Positions 1-8,825 of a stretch of 38,139 nt of DNA are shown here, piece after piece. Numbering within the stretch: the first letter of the stretch is position 1; each line of letters starts with the position of its first letter. Location of the stretch: contig JBCCGK010000112.1 in NCBI GenBank assembly GCA_039029315.1, positions 1 through 38,139 of the forward strand, given 5' to 3'. The position numbers were made by a program, and so were the translations under genes. The notes under the pieces were generated by a model. The model saw nothing but the letters and a program-made list of their open reading frames with translations. It was not told the DNA's origin and did no database searches. Origin of the DNA: JBCCCJ01 sp039029315 (GTDB lineage: Bacteria > Bacteroidota > Bacteroidia > J057).

Positions 1-88
1 AGCCTGCATTGCAAGATCAAATGTTGTCTATGGCTCTGTCACAACACACAGTGTTTCTTCTTTCAGACTACTATTCCCACATAAAAAA

Positions 89-106
89 TGGACAAAGTCA
101 AACTAA
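89..106 (+). repeat. Solo end of a second inverted-repeat element
   Basis: The stretch TGGACAAAGTCAAACTAA, preceded by an A-run, matches (one base changed) both inverted ends of the element at 7965-8262. It directly abuts the 161-bp palindromic element that starts at 107. The rest of that element, if it was present, lies outside the window or has decayed. The first 88 bases hold nothing else I can support. Confidence 0.6.
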
Positions 107-267
107 GAGACTGTTTGGAAATCTGTTACTTATTTTTTGTACGCGTATTTTTTCCTCATTCTGCGGCTTTTTTTGTTCCCATAGCATCACTATGAGAACA
201 AAAAAGGGCCTTGACTGAGAAAAAAATACCCCATAAAAATTCTCAGCACAGATTCCAAAACAGTCTC
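107..267 (+). mobile_element. 161-bp palindromic MITE-like element, copy 1
   Basis: The ends are GAGACTGTTTGGAAATCTGT and, inverted, ACAGATTCCAAAACAGTCTC. The two halves are imperfectly complementary over most of their length and meet in a central hairpin (GTTCCCATAG-catca-CTATGAGAAC, one mismatch) flanked by T-runs and A-runs. Flanking triplets are TAA (104-106) and TCA (268-270), both of the form T-N-A. There is no room for a transposase, so movement would need a trans-acting enzyme; the T-N-A target and the termini suggest an IS5-like source, which is inference. It lies downstream of the minus-strand gene ending at 451. Bases 271-450 show no other feature. Confidence 0.85.
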
Positions 268-450
268 TCAGGAATGATAAAAACATAAATTGCAAACGCT
301 GATTTGATCATTTGTTATGGATCATCGTTGAGCAATCTGAGCATAGCATCGTTTTGGTCGGATTTCATGCCTTGATTCACAACAACATTTCTGCCTCATA
401 ATTTCACATCTTTTTTCTATCCCATTCCCACAAGAGGTCTGATTGGATTA

Positions 451-3400
451 TCATTTTCCCAAATTGGTCAAGTATGTCATCAAATCCACCAGTTCATCAT
501 ATCTAAGAGAGGAAACCAATCCTGGAGGCATCATGGAGACAGAACTAACCTCCATATTCTCGATCTCGGAATTGGCAACTGTTACAAGATTGCCAATGGC
601 ATCCCTGATCAAGGCCCCTGATTCTGTTTTGCGATCCAGGGTCCCACCAATCACTGTACCGTCCTTTTTTGTAACAACTACTGTCTCGTAGCCTTGCTTG
701 ATATCCGTATTGGGATTCAGGATGGATTCCAGAATTGACTCTGGAGTCATGTAGGCACCCAGGGAACTCAAATCCGGTCCCACTTTCCCCCCTTCTCCAT
801 TGATTTCATGACAAGTTGCACAAATCAAAGCTGGTCGATAATAAATATTTTTACCATTTCTCGCATTTCCATTTTTTCTCACATCGGACAACAACTTCTT
901 TCGCTGTTCCTGCGTGAGGAACATGCCCAATGGTTTGAGATCCCCCGCCTGATTCAGAATGGAGACGAGGGCTGATAGATCTCGTCCAGTAGATTGTGCT
1001 ACCCGAATCCCTCTTAGTGCTACATCTGAATGAATTGATTTTCCTGTCAATTGTTCGCCAATCAGGTCTGGCCCTTGTTCCATGCTGCAAAATGCACCAA
1101 AAATGATCTGTGCATTGGAAATGGAACTGGTTTCTGTCAGGAGTTTGGCAGCGAGGGGAGCTGAAGTTTTCGGGTCAGACTGCGCCCAGGAAGCAATAGC
1201 CGTGCTTCTGATAGCTGTATTGGAGTGATTCGCCAGCTTTTTTAATGCTGAAATTTCCCCTTGGCTCACCAGGGCATCTGCTGCTGCCATTCTCTCTTCA
1301 ATTCCTGCTTGGGGATTACTGGCTTGTTGAACCAACAAATCCTTGCCAATTGGGATCGCCCATCGTTTGAACAATTGTACGGCAGTTGTTCGAATTCTTG
1401 CATTGTCATGCGTCAACAGACCTTCCAAAGCTGCTGTGTTGGATGGTTTGGCTGTATTGTCTGCCGGGGCATTCAGCAAGGCTGAGAGGAGTTCCTGATC
1501 AGCCTCTTTGGCTGCTGTTTCCAGAACAAGCTCCAGTTCATTGGCTGTACCCAAATTGGCAATGGTCAGCAGTGCCTGTTTTTTTGTCTTCCCTGTGAGT
1601 TTGCCTTCCTGAACCAGCATCGCCAGCGACTGAGTCGCCTGCGTATTGTTTGCCGCATTCAATGCGAAAGACAGTTGTTGGAAGTCTCCTCCAAAAACGA
1701 TCTCCCCACGAGATAAGGAAGGCAGCCATTGAGATTCCAGTTCGCGAGCTGTAAGCCACAAGGCGTATTCCAGATTCGCATCCATGGGATGAGTCAGAGA
1801 CTTCATGGCCAATTCTGCTGCCTTGGGAGATTGTAGGACGCGTAAGGCAGTGATGGCTTCCAGTCGTACCTGTGGATGGGCATCGGCGATCATGCGACCT
1901 GCCTCTTTTTCAGCCTCTTGGTCTTCAAAGGTTCTTGGGATCATCCGCACAGCAGCAGCTCTTGCTTTGTGATTGTCGGATTCGAGCAAATCGCTCAATA
2001 AAGCAGGATCGGGTTCATTCACTGCAATCCCCAACCAAAGTGCTTCCAATCGCTGATGATCATAAGCCGGATCTGTCGGATTAAGCGTCAAGACCCAGGC
2101 TTTGATGGCACTTTGACTGATGGTTCGTTCGACCAATTCTCGGTTGGCATGGATTCGATCAAATTGTGCATCGGACTTCAGATGCTCCAGCAATTCTGCA
2201 TCACTGGCCTCCTTGAAGGAAATGACGGGATGAAGCGGCTGATTTTTCTGAGTCAATCGCCAAATCCGGCCATGAGATTTGTCGCGGGAAGGATGATAAA
2301 AATCTACTTCTCCATGGTCAATGATCGGGCTGTACCAATCTACGATATACATGGCTCCATCAGGGCCGATCTTGTTATCAACCGGACGATAGGATCTATG
2401 TGCAGAGTGCAGGACCGTCTCTACTTCTTTGGCACTGTACCCACTTTTGTCATCTGTGATTTGATAGCGAACTGTGCGATTGGCCCGAAAATCATTGGCC
2501 ATGAGACTCCCTTTCCAGGAATCAGGCAGATGGCTTCCTGTGATGAATTCCGCTGCTGTATTTTTGGGTTTGCCAGTAAGGGTGCCTGGAAGGATTCGAT
2601 CCATGCCTACAGCTGTTCGATGTGCAGAGCCTGGAAAGATATAGGTTGGCCCTTCACTCCCCGCCCCATCTGTTGCCAGAATTTGTCCCCAATCATCAAA
2701 TGCCTGTCCCCAAGGATTGATCATGCCCTTTGCGAACACATCCAGCCGTTCAGTTTCAGGACGAAATTCCCAGAATCCACTCCCATTGATCTTTCGGAAG
2801 CCATAAGGGGTCTCTACAAAACTATTGATGTTGATAGATTGGGAAAAATACAAGTCTCCCCAGGGTGCCCAGCGCATGCAATGGATGGTATGATGCACAT
2901 CTCCATGACCAAAGCCTGAATAAATCACCCGGCTTTCATCGGCTTTGTCATCGCCATCATGATCAGCCAAAAACATCAATTCAGTGGTATTAGAGACATA
3001 AGCACCTCCCTGGACAGGCATCACCGAATGCGGAATCAGAATCCCTTCAGCAAAGACTGTAGATTTATCTGCCACTCCATCCTGATCAGTATCTTCCAGG
3101 ATCACAACCCGGTCGACGGGTTCCAATCCGGGTTTGATTTGGGGATAGGTGGTGCTGGTGCCTACCCATGCCCTGCCCTGATTGTCCCAGGTGATGCTGA
3201 TGGGATTGGCGATCATGGGATCTGAGGCAAATAGATTCAGTTCCATGCCTTCTGACACACTGAATGCAGCAAGCTCAGCTTTTGGGTCCGGTTCTGGAAT
3301 ATAGCTGGGAACTTCGTGATCCGGATAGTCTCTGGGAGATGTCCAATCCTCGAGGAATACGACTTCATAGCGACGGGTACGTGGCTGTTTTAGTCTGGCA

Positions 3401-4614
3401 ATGAGTTCATCTTTTTCCTCAACCAATCTTCTGTAATCATCGGTTTCATAGGCGAGATGTCCCATTTCGTGCTGGCGAAACAGGTGGGTATAGACCTTGT
3501 TCAGGGGATTGATGCGGAAACGATGAAGCCGATTCTTTTCTATAATCATACTTCTGAGCTCTTCCCATTGGGCTAAGTCAGCGCTGGAAGACAGAAGAGA
3601 GGCATAGTTTCGTTGACGTTCGATTTTTCCATCAATTTTTATCAGATGTTCTCTATCTAGTTTGAATTCTCCAGTATAGCTCAGACGCTTGCTCAGGGCA
3701 TCAAAGCGAATTCCCCGGCTTGTTTCTACAAAATTACTCAGCTTAATACCCACGGAACGCTTGATTTCGCCCGAATCCCTCATGACAATCTGGTAGCTAT
3801 GGCCCTGAGAAATTCCTAACTCACGTGTGAGGAGTTTGGCCAGTTCTCCATAGCCAATGCTGTTCAGGTGAATGCCATTATCAGAAAGGGGATTGCCATT
3901 TGTCGTGTGATCAAGGGTGGAGAATAGATCGATGAAGTGATGTCCCCGTTTTTCGGCTTGCGTTTGGATCATGTTCGTTGCCTTTTCAAGCTGTATGTTC
4001 GACTTGCTGATGTCTTTTTGCAAGCCTTCAATTGTCCAATGTCTGCTGGGAGATAGAAGAATGAGTTTGGCCTCGTGTTGTTCCAGTTCATCCAAGAGAC
4101 GAATATAGCCAGAGACAAATGTCTGGAATTCCTGATCAGAGGTAGCAAATGCAGCTTCAGACCCATATCCGAGGATGAGCACATCTGGATTGACAAGTCC
4201 TATATGTTCTTGGATTACTTCAAATCCATAGCCTTCTTCCGGATCAGGTGGCTTCCAGGATTTGGTATTATGGGCGGAACCAAATTCTGCTCTGGCAGTT
4301 CCCTCGACATCATCGGCTGGCCAGCCCAGATTCCGGAATGTCAGGGGTTGATCCGGCCAGTAGGCAGTAGCAAGTGCTTCAAACCAGCCATATTTGTCCA
4401 TGCGGGAGATTAAGGTGCCGCCCAATAAGGCGATGGTTCTGGGGGTTCCATCCATTTCCAATCCCATGAACATGTCTGGTTTGAGAGGGCCAAATTTTTC
4501 ACTCAGGGAGGGTTCTGAAGGAGGATTTACAGCGGTCTGAGTTGGCTGAGTTGGGGTACAGGCCAACATCAGAAAGAGGCAGACAATCGCTGTGGGGAGC
4601 CAGGATTTTTTCAT
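451..4614 (-). CDS. Lipoprotein: SGNH-like + propeller dehydrogenase + HEAT + cytochrome c
   Basis: A 1387-residue multidomain lipoprotein. The ATG at 4614 is preferred over upstream in-frame starts because it gives a signal peptide with lipobox LMLAC. Residues about 55-265 form an SGNH-hydrolase-like domain. Residues about 440-795 resemble the PVC-type 'membrane-bound dehydrogenase' beta-propeller, with Asp-rich loops such as EDTDQDGVADKS. About 850-1230 is helical HEAT-like repeat sequence, and about 1255-1387 is a cytochrome c domain with heme motif CATCH and a possible axial Met in SMMPPGL. The architecture is best known from Planctomycetes and also occurs in Bacteroidota; its substrate is unknown but periplasmic electron transfer during carbohydrate use is likely. 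The SGNH signature residues look altered (GGT instead of GDS near residue 66). It is alone on this strand. Confidence 0.85.
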   Translation of the reverse strand: MKKSWLPTAIVCLFLMLACTPTQPTQTAVNPPSEPSLSEKFGPLKPDMFMGLEMDGTPRTIALLGGTLISRMDKYGWFEALATAYWPDQPLTFRNLGWPADDVEGTARAEFGSAHNTKSWKPPDPEEGYGFEVIQEHIGLVNPDVLILGYGSEAAFATSDQEFQTFVSGYIRLLDELEQHEAKLILLSPSRHWTIEGLQKDISKSNIQLEKATNMIQTQAEKRGHHFIDLFSTLDHTTNGNPLSDNGIHLNSIGYGELAKLLTRELGISQGHSYQIVMRDSGEIKRSVGIKLSNFVETSRGIRFDALSKRLSYTGEFKLDREHLIKIDGKIERQRNYASLLSSSADLAQWEELRSMIIEKNRLHRFRINPLNKVYTHLFRQHEMGHLAYETDDYRRLVEEKDELIARLKQPRTRRYEVVFLEDWTSPRDYPDHEVPSYIPEPDPKAELAAFSVSEGMELNLFASDPMIANPISITWDNQGRAWVGTSTTYPQIKPGLEPVDRVVILEDTDQDGVADKSTVFAEGILIPHSVMPVQGGAYVSNTTELMFLADHDGDDKADESRVIYSGFGHGDVHHTIHCMRWAPWGDLYFSQSININSFVETPYGFRKINGSGFWEFRPETERLDVFAKGMINPWGQAFDDWGQILATDGAGSEGPTYIFPGSAHRTAVGMDRILPGTLTGKPKNTAAEFITGSHLPDSWKGSLMANDFRANRTVRYQITDDKSGYSAKEVETVLHSAHRSYRPVDNKIGPDGAMYIVDWYSPIIDHGEVDFYHPSRDKSHGRIWRLTQKNQPLHPVISFKEASDAELLEHLKSDAQFDRIHANRELVERTISQSAIKAWVLTLNPTDPAYDHQRLEALWLGIAVNEPDPALLSDLLESDNHKARAAAVRMIPRTFEDQEAEKEAGRMIADAHPQVRLEAITALRVLQSPKAAELAMKSLTHPMDANLEYALWLTARELESQWLPSLSRGEIVFGGDFQQLSFALNAANNTQATQSLAMLVQEGKLTGKTKKQALLTIANLGTANELELVLETAAKEADQELLSALLNAPADNTAKPSNTAALEGLLTHDNARIRTTAVQLFKRWAIPIGKDLLVQQASNPQAGIEERMAAADALVSQGEISALKKLANHSNTAIRSTAIASWAQSDPKTSAPLAAKLLTETSSISNAQIIFGAFCSMEQGPDLIGEQLTGKSIHSDVALRGIRVAQSTGRDLSALVSILNQAGDLKPLGMFLTQEQRKKLLSDVRKNGNARNGKNIYYRPALICATCHEINGEGGKVGPDLSSLGAYMTPESILESILNPNTDIKQGYETVVVTKKDGTVIGGTLDRKTESGALIRDAIGNLVTVANSEIENMEVSSVSMMPPGLVSSLRYDELVDLMTYLTNLGK

Positions 4615-4783
4615 AACATTGATATGCGAGTAGTGACAAAGACAAGATATCGGCCATCCAACTCTCAAGCAATCTTGCCAGCTAACAAACGATGGCCCAC
4701 CCAATACAATGAAGTGATTATTTTCTTCCGTAAAAAAAAAAATGCAATTTGGTTTGTCTCAGCAACAACCAAAATAACTTGTC

Positions 4784-6454
4784 ATGAATAACACAATCGG
4801 TGTTTATCTACTATTGATAAGCCTCCAATTTTCTGGCAATTGCTTCTGCCAGGATGTTCATCCAGCTCCAGCTCTTATCGACAATGAATTTATTGTGTCC
4901 CTGATTCCTGATAGCAAAGGAAACGGGCCATCTATTTTGAGGATGCTGCCAACAGATTTGGTCAGCAGCAGAGTGATTTTTCCCAATACCTATCTCCTCA
5001 AGATTGCATCTGAGGCCAATACAGATTCTTTGGTCGAGGCCTTAATGGGCAGATCAGAACTGGAATCCATCCATCCCAACTACCAGATAAGTCTTCGATC
5101 GGACCCGCTCTTTTCTTCTCAATGGCAATACCTCAATGATGGCCAAAATGGTGGGAAGATCGATGCTGATATTGATTTGCCTGAAGCATGGAACCTCTCT
5201 ACCGGCGGACTTTCGGCGAGGGGAGACAGCCTTGTTATAGCAGTGCTTGATTTTGGATTCAATTTGGGACATGAAGATTGGCAGAAGAATGTATGGACCA
5301 ATTATTCCGAACAAGGGGACAATGGAATAGATGATGATCAGAATGGGTATGTAGATGATCAGCATGGGTGGAATTTTCAATTGGCATCTCCTGACGTTTC
5401 TCGAAATGGGATCGGGCATTGGCATGGAACGCCCGTCTGTGGCATCATCGGTGCAGATGGCGGAAATGGGAGGGGGCTGAGTGGCGTCAACTGGCATATC
5501 AAGGTGATGCCGATTGTCATACGAGAAGATGTGGCAAGCATCATCGAAGCCTATGGGTATGTCCGGAGAATGCGGAAGTTGTACGATCAGTCAGATGGAA
5601 AATTTGGAGCCTATATTGTAGCGACGAATGCCTCTTTTGGGATTGAACATCTTCAGGCCGAGGATGCGCCTATATGGTGCAACATCTATGACTCACTCGG
5701 CGCAGTTGGAATCCTGAATGTGGCGTCTGTCCCAAACTATGCTGTGAACATAGATGAGGAAGGGGATATGCCAAGCAGTTGCAGGAGTGACTATCTGATC
5801 ACCGTAACCAATACCAACCGACATGACCAGCTCGATTCTCAGGCGGGATATGGCAGGCAGACTGTGGATTTGAGTGCTCCGGGCAGTGGATCATTTACAC
5901 TGCTGAACAATGGTGGTTATGGCTTGTTTGGTGGGACTTCTGCAGCGGCCCCTCATGTGGCTGGAACTGTTGGATTGCTTCACGCATTGGCTCTGCCAGA
6001 CTTTGACAACCATTGGGATTCCGTCCCCCATGAAGCTGCATTGGTAATCAGACAGGCCATCATAGAAGGGATAGATCCTTTGGATGATTTGAGATCCCGG
6101 ACTGTCTCAGAAGGACGCCTGAATGTGTTCAACAGCATGAAACGTTTGTATGCGCTCTATCGGGCTGATTGTCCAACAAATAGCTCACTCTCAAGTCAAG
6201 TATCCCTGTTTCCGATTCCCGCTCAGTCCCATGTGTATGTAAGTCTTGGATTGGATCGCCCGAGTAAGATTCAGCTGGACATCTTCTCGATGGACGGAAG
6301 ACGAATGCTTCGGCAATCAACCCCAATTCTTGCAGAAGGGAATCATCGCATTCGGCTGGATTTGGAAAAAAATCGTATGTGCAAGGGGCATTATGTTCTC
6401 AGATTGCTGAGTGAGGAAGTCGTTTGGGTGGGAAGAATGATTGTTAATGATTAA
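4784..6454 (+). CDS. Secreted subtilisin-like (S8) protease with T9SS sorting domain
   Basis: A 556-residue exported serine endopeptidase. A hydrophobic signal peptide covers about residues 1-22 and a propeptide about 30-110. The S8 catalytic triad is visible: Asp156 in AVLDFG, His214 in HWHGTPVCGI, and Ser386 in GGTSAAAPHVAG, with oxyanion Asn282 in TNASFG. The last 90 residues form a beta-rich module (SLFPIPAQSHVYV to VWVGRMIVND) typical of type A type-IX-secretion sorting domains, which route proteins across the outer membrane and are then removed. No operon partner is evident: the upstream gene diverges and the downstream gene is more than 300 bases away. The exact substrate cannot be read from sequence. 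Confidence 0.93.
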   Translation: MNNTIGVYLLLISLQFSGNCFCQDVHPAPALIDNEFIVSLIPDSKGNGPSILRMLPTDLVSSRVIFPNTYLLKIASEANTDSLVEALMGRSELESIHPNYQISLRSDPLFSSQWQYLNDGQNGGKIDADIDLPEAWNLSTGGLSARGDSLVIAVLDFGFNLGHEDWQKNVWTNYSEQGDNGIDDDQNGYVDDQHGWNFQLASPDVSRNGIGHWHGTPVCGIIGADGGNGRGLSGVNWHIKVMPIVIREDVASIIEAYGYVRRMRKLYDQSDGKFGAYIVATNASFGIEHLQAEDAPIWCNIYDSLGAVGILNVASVPNYAVNIDEEGDMPSSCRSDYLITVTNTNRHDQLDSQAGYGRQTVDLSAPGSGSFTLLNNGGYGLFGGTSAAAPHVAGTVGLLHALALPDFDNHWDSVPHEAALVIRQAIIEGIDPLDDLRSRTVSEGRLNVFNSMKRLYALYRADCPTNSSLSSQVSLFPIPAQSHVYVSLGLDRPSKIQLDIFSMDGRRMLRQSTPILAEGNHRIRLDLEKNRMCKGHYVLRLLSEEVVWVGRMIVND

Positions 6455-6483
6455 TTATTTCGAAAATGGAAAATTAAATCATT
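6446..6483 (+). terminator. AU-rich hairpin at the end of the protease gene
   Basis: AATGATTAATT pairs with AATTAAATCATT with a single bulged base. The stem overlaps the protease stop codon and is followed by an A-rich rather than T-rich tract. It could mark transcript end or 3' stabilisation, but it is weak. Confidence 0.3.
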
Positions 6484-6822
6484 GCAAAAAATAATTTCTG
6501 AATCTGTTGGAAAAATTTTGTTCGTTACTGAAAATCATATATATTGCCTTTGTACTCGGTTCATGATTTAGCTTTCTTAAATTTCAACTTAGTATTATCA
6601 GCCAATTTATGTTTAACACAATATCTTCCTCCATCAACTTTTACTGGAATTATTCATAATCCATTCTTTGTGAATGAGTTATGTGTGATAGGCTTGTCTG
6701 GCTTACTCGGATAGGCATGCCCTTTCTATTCTCTTTTTTCAAGAAGAAGAAGCGGAAGAGAAGTGTTCGGTATATGTAAAGTTTTTCTATTCATTTTTTT
6801 CACTTTTAATTATTTTTTTACT
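6455..6822. other. AT-rich intergenic region, no gene seen
   Basis: These 368 bases separate the protease from the next lipoprotein gene. Apart from the start of the hairpin at 6446-6483, I see no convincing gene, repeat or RNA. The last 50 bases are extremely T-rich and probably contain the promoter and leader of the gene at 6823. An in-frame ATG at 6763 exists but would place 20 extra hydrophobic residues before a normal lipoprotein signal. Confidence 0.5.
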
Positions 6823-7527
6823 ATGAAAACTTCATTGTTTAACAGATTGTCCGTCAAGTTGATGGCGTTGATGATCATGTCAGCATTCGTTTTTGTCGCG
6901 TGTCAGGATCAAAACGAAGTTCTCGACCAGCTTACAAGCGAATTGGAAGAGGAAACTACTTTGCCTTTTGCGAAACTACTTACGATTACAGATGCTTCAG
7001 GAAACAACAGCCTGGATGTCAGAATCTCCTCTACCGATCAATCCGTTCTGGAGATGTACAATTCCGAAACTTTTTCTTTGGTGATGGAGGATGATTTTGC
7101 CAGTATGGCAGAGGTAGAAGAGACTGGAAATGAGCAGCTTGTTCAGCTGTCGGATTTTGACGCAGAAGGTGCCATTCGCATCAATTTTGAACTCCTCAAA
7201 CAGGATTTCGTCAATCCTGAGTCTCAGTTCAGAATGCTTGAGAACTTGCCAGAATCTTTGGCGCGTGCCAAAACCTGGAAAACATATACCAGTTCCAATG
7301 ACGAAGCAGAAGTGACCCTGGACTCAAGATGGTACAATATCTTTGTAACCCTTTCTTCTCAGCAAAATAGCGGAGATCCCTTCAATGCTACCTTGACGAA
7401 CAAAGAAATCAAGAAGAAAGGAGACTCTGAGGTGATTTGTGCACCAAATTCCTATCGTATCAAGGTTGAGGTGAAAGCAAGAAATCACACCAATCACTAT
7501 TATATCACTTGGGCATTTGCTTGCTAG
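6823..7527 (+). CDS. Lipoprotein of unknown function
   Basis: A 234-residue predicted lipoprotein. The start at 6823 gives MKTSLFNRL followed by a hydrophobic stretch and the lipobox FVACQ, after which comes an acidic linker (QLTSELEEE). The rest mixes short beta-like and polar segments and ends with a Cys-containing strand (YYITWAFAC); another Cys (VICAP) lies about 30 residues earlier, so a periplasmic disulfide is possible. I do not recognise a family. It stands alone, followed by a hairpin at 7580-7612. Its AT-rich upstream region differs from the neighbouring genes. Confidence 0.75.
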   Translation: MKTSLFNRLSVKLMALMIMSAFVFVACQDQNEVLDQLTSELEEETTLPFAKLLTITDASGNNSLDVRISSTDQSVLEMYNSETFSLVMEDDFASMAEVEETGNEQLVQLSDFDAEGAIRINFELLKQDFVNPESQFRMLENLPESLARAKTWKTYTSSNDEAEVTLDSRWYNIFVTLSSQQNSGDPFNATLTNKEIKKKGDSEVICAPNSYRIKVEVKARNHTNHYYITWAFAC

Positions 7528-7579
7528 ATTCATGCTTGAATAAATATTCCTGAGTAATAAGTAATTCCTGACATGTACA

Positions 7580-7612
7580 CTGACAAGGCAGGACTGGCTC
7601 CTGTCTTGTCAG
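7580..7612 (+). terminator. Stem-loop downstream of the lipoprotein gene
   Basis: CTGACAAGGCAGGA and TCCTGTCTTGTCAG form a 14-pair stem (one G-T wobble) around a 5-base loop, about 50 bases after the stop at 7527. No T-run follows. An alternative upstream arm ATTCCTGACA (7564-7573) can pair with TGTCAGGAAT (7607-7616), so two mutually exclusive folds exist. Confidence 0.5.
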
Positions 7613-7801
7613 GAATATGTTGTTGTCAATACGATTGGCCGAATAGGTGTTATTTTGCTCGATTGTTGTTTGGGGTGCCAAAGAGAGATGCTATCCCGAT
7701 GATTGATCTCAAAAAGAGGAGGCAACAGAGCATATATCTCATGCGCAGGTGGGGAGAAATCATCTGATCTTGGGCAAACCGTTCGAAGGATATGTTATTT
7801 A

Positions 7802-7962
7802 GAGACTGTTTGGAAATCTGTTACTTATTGTTTGTATGCCTATGTTTTCCTCATCCTACAGCTTTTTTTGTTCTCATAGCACCACTATGAGAACAAAAAA
7901 GAGCCTTGTTTGAGAAAAAAACACTCCATAAAAATTCTCAACACAGATTCCAAAACAGTCTC
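7802..7962 (+). mobile_element. 161-bp palindromic MITE-like element, copy 2
   Basis: Same length, termini and orientation as copy 1. The central hairpin here is perfect (GTTCTCATAG-cacca-CTATGAGAAC plus flanking T/A runs). Flanking triplets are TTA (7799-7801) and TAA (7963-7965). Its right end directly abuts the inverted-repeat element at 7965-8262, the same junction type seen at copy 1. Confidence 0.87.
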
Positions 7963-7964
7963 TA

Positions 7965-8262
7965 AGTTTGACTTTGGCCATTTTTAAACAAGATTATTCT
8001 TCATTCCAGCCTGTAGGTGGCTTTTTTGAATATATGAACTTCTTCATTTTAGGGTGATGTTGATTCATTCTAAGTAAGTGGACACATGTATATCTGCTAA
8101 TCATCTTCCACCCTCTCGCTCTCCCGCCAGCGGGAGACATCGGCCCACAAGGCCAGGAATCAACGATTTCCCTTTGGAGGGGAGGAATAGAATAAGCATA
8201 GGGAAATATGTCCACCCACTTCATTGAAAAATTGAGATTCCCATGTTGGCCAAAGTCAAACT
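7965..8262. repeat. 298-bp element bounded by 16-bp perfect inverted repeats
   Basis: AGTTTGACTTTGGCCA (7965-7980) and its exact inverse TGGCCAAAGTCAAACT (8247-8262) bound a non-coding block. Nested inside are an imperfect pair GTGGACACAT (8078-8087) and ATATGTCCAC (near 8206) and a tight hairpin CTCCCGC-ca-GCGGGAG (8121-8136). A short frame of 76 codons on the minus strand is not convincing as a gene. A related end occurs at 89-106. It could be a MITE, a REP-like element or a structured RNA gene. Confidence 0.6.
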
Positions 8263-8286
8263 AAGGTTAAATAAATACTTAAAATC

Positions 8287-8808
8287 ATGAAAATTTTACA
8301 CAAACAATTCATCAGTTTTTCAAAAATCACATGCTTGATCATTGCCTGGAGTCTGCTAGCTTTGGGATGTTCGAACAATCAACCCATGTTTACCACCATC
8401 AGGATCAATGGAGAACTGATGGAGGATCAGCAGTTTTCTTTCAAGTTTGCTGAAGAAATAATGATTCAAGTAGAAGCATCTGCGGGAAGAGATGGAATCG
8501 TGAGTATGGAAATCAGAGATAGATATGAGTCCACGCAAGGGCAAGTCAATGAGTTTGTGTTTATCGGCAACTATGACCTAGCGCCGACACTGAAAGAAGA
8601 CATCAGGCTCAGATTGCTCAACAGGGACCTGACCTCAGAGGTCGAGATCGATTCCCTTCAAACCATATATCCTGACTTCAACAAAGTTCAGGGCTTGTTG
8701 GGGCTGGGCAATCTTCAAGCTGGACAAAGCAGGACGCTCGAATTCTATATCCGGGATGAGGACAATCGGAATGTTAGCAGGGAATTTGTATTTGATGTAG
8801 TCGAATAG
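8287..8808 (+). CDS. Small lipoprotein encoded ahead of the TonB-dependent receptor
   Basis: A 173-residue predicted lipoprotein: positively charged N-terminus, hydrophobic core and lipobox ALGCS near residue 28. The mature part (about 145 residues) is beta-rich, with alternating hydrophobic and charged residues, and ends in EFVFDVVE, consistent with an Ig-like or jelly-roll fold; I do not recognise a named family. The receptor gene follows after 17 bases on the same strand, with the DUF4249 lipoprotein overlapping that, so all three are probably one operon. A role as an accessory surface or periplasmic subunit of the importer is inference. Confidence 0.8.
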   Translation: MKILHKQFISFSKITCLIIAWSLLALGCSNNQPMFTTIRINGELMEDQQFSFKFAEEIMIQVEASAGRDGIVSMEIRDRYESTQGQVNEFVFIGNYDLAPTLKEDIRLRLLNRDLTSEVEIDSLQTIYPDFNKVQGLLGLGNLQAGQSRTLEFYIRDEDNRNVSREFVFDVVE

Positions 8809-8825
8809 CCCCACTGCCAAAGACC

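Noticed and set aside
98..295. Short frame reading through the palindromic element, with a matching peptide in the frame at 25342-25527
   Set aside because: The shared peptide comes simply from the repeated DNA; the frames start and stop at unrelated places in the flanks and other copies do not keep a common start, so no protein is implied.
2056..2919. A 287-codon open frame on the plus strand
   Set aside because: It lies entirely antisense to the well-supported propeller domain of the minus-strand lipoprotein and has no domain or signal; long antisense frames are expected from codon bias.
7573..7767. A 64-codon frame after the orphan lipoprotein
   Set aside because: It starts inside a hairpin and lacks a signal, motif or credible upstream site.
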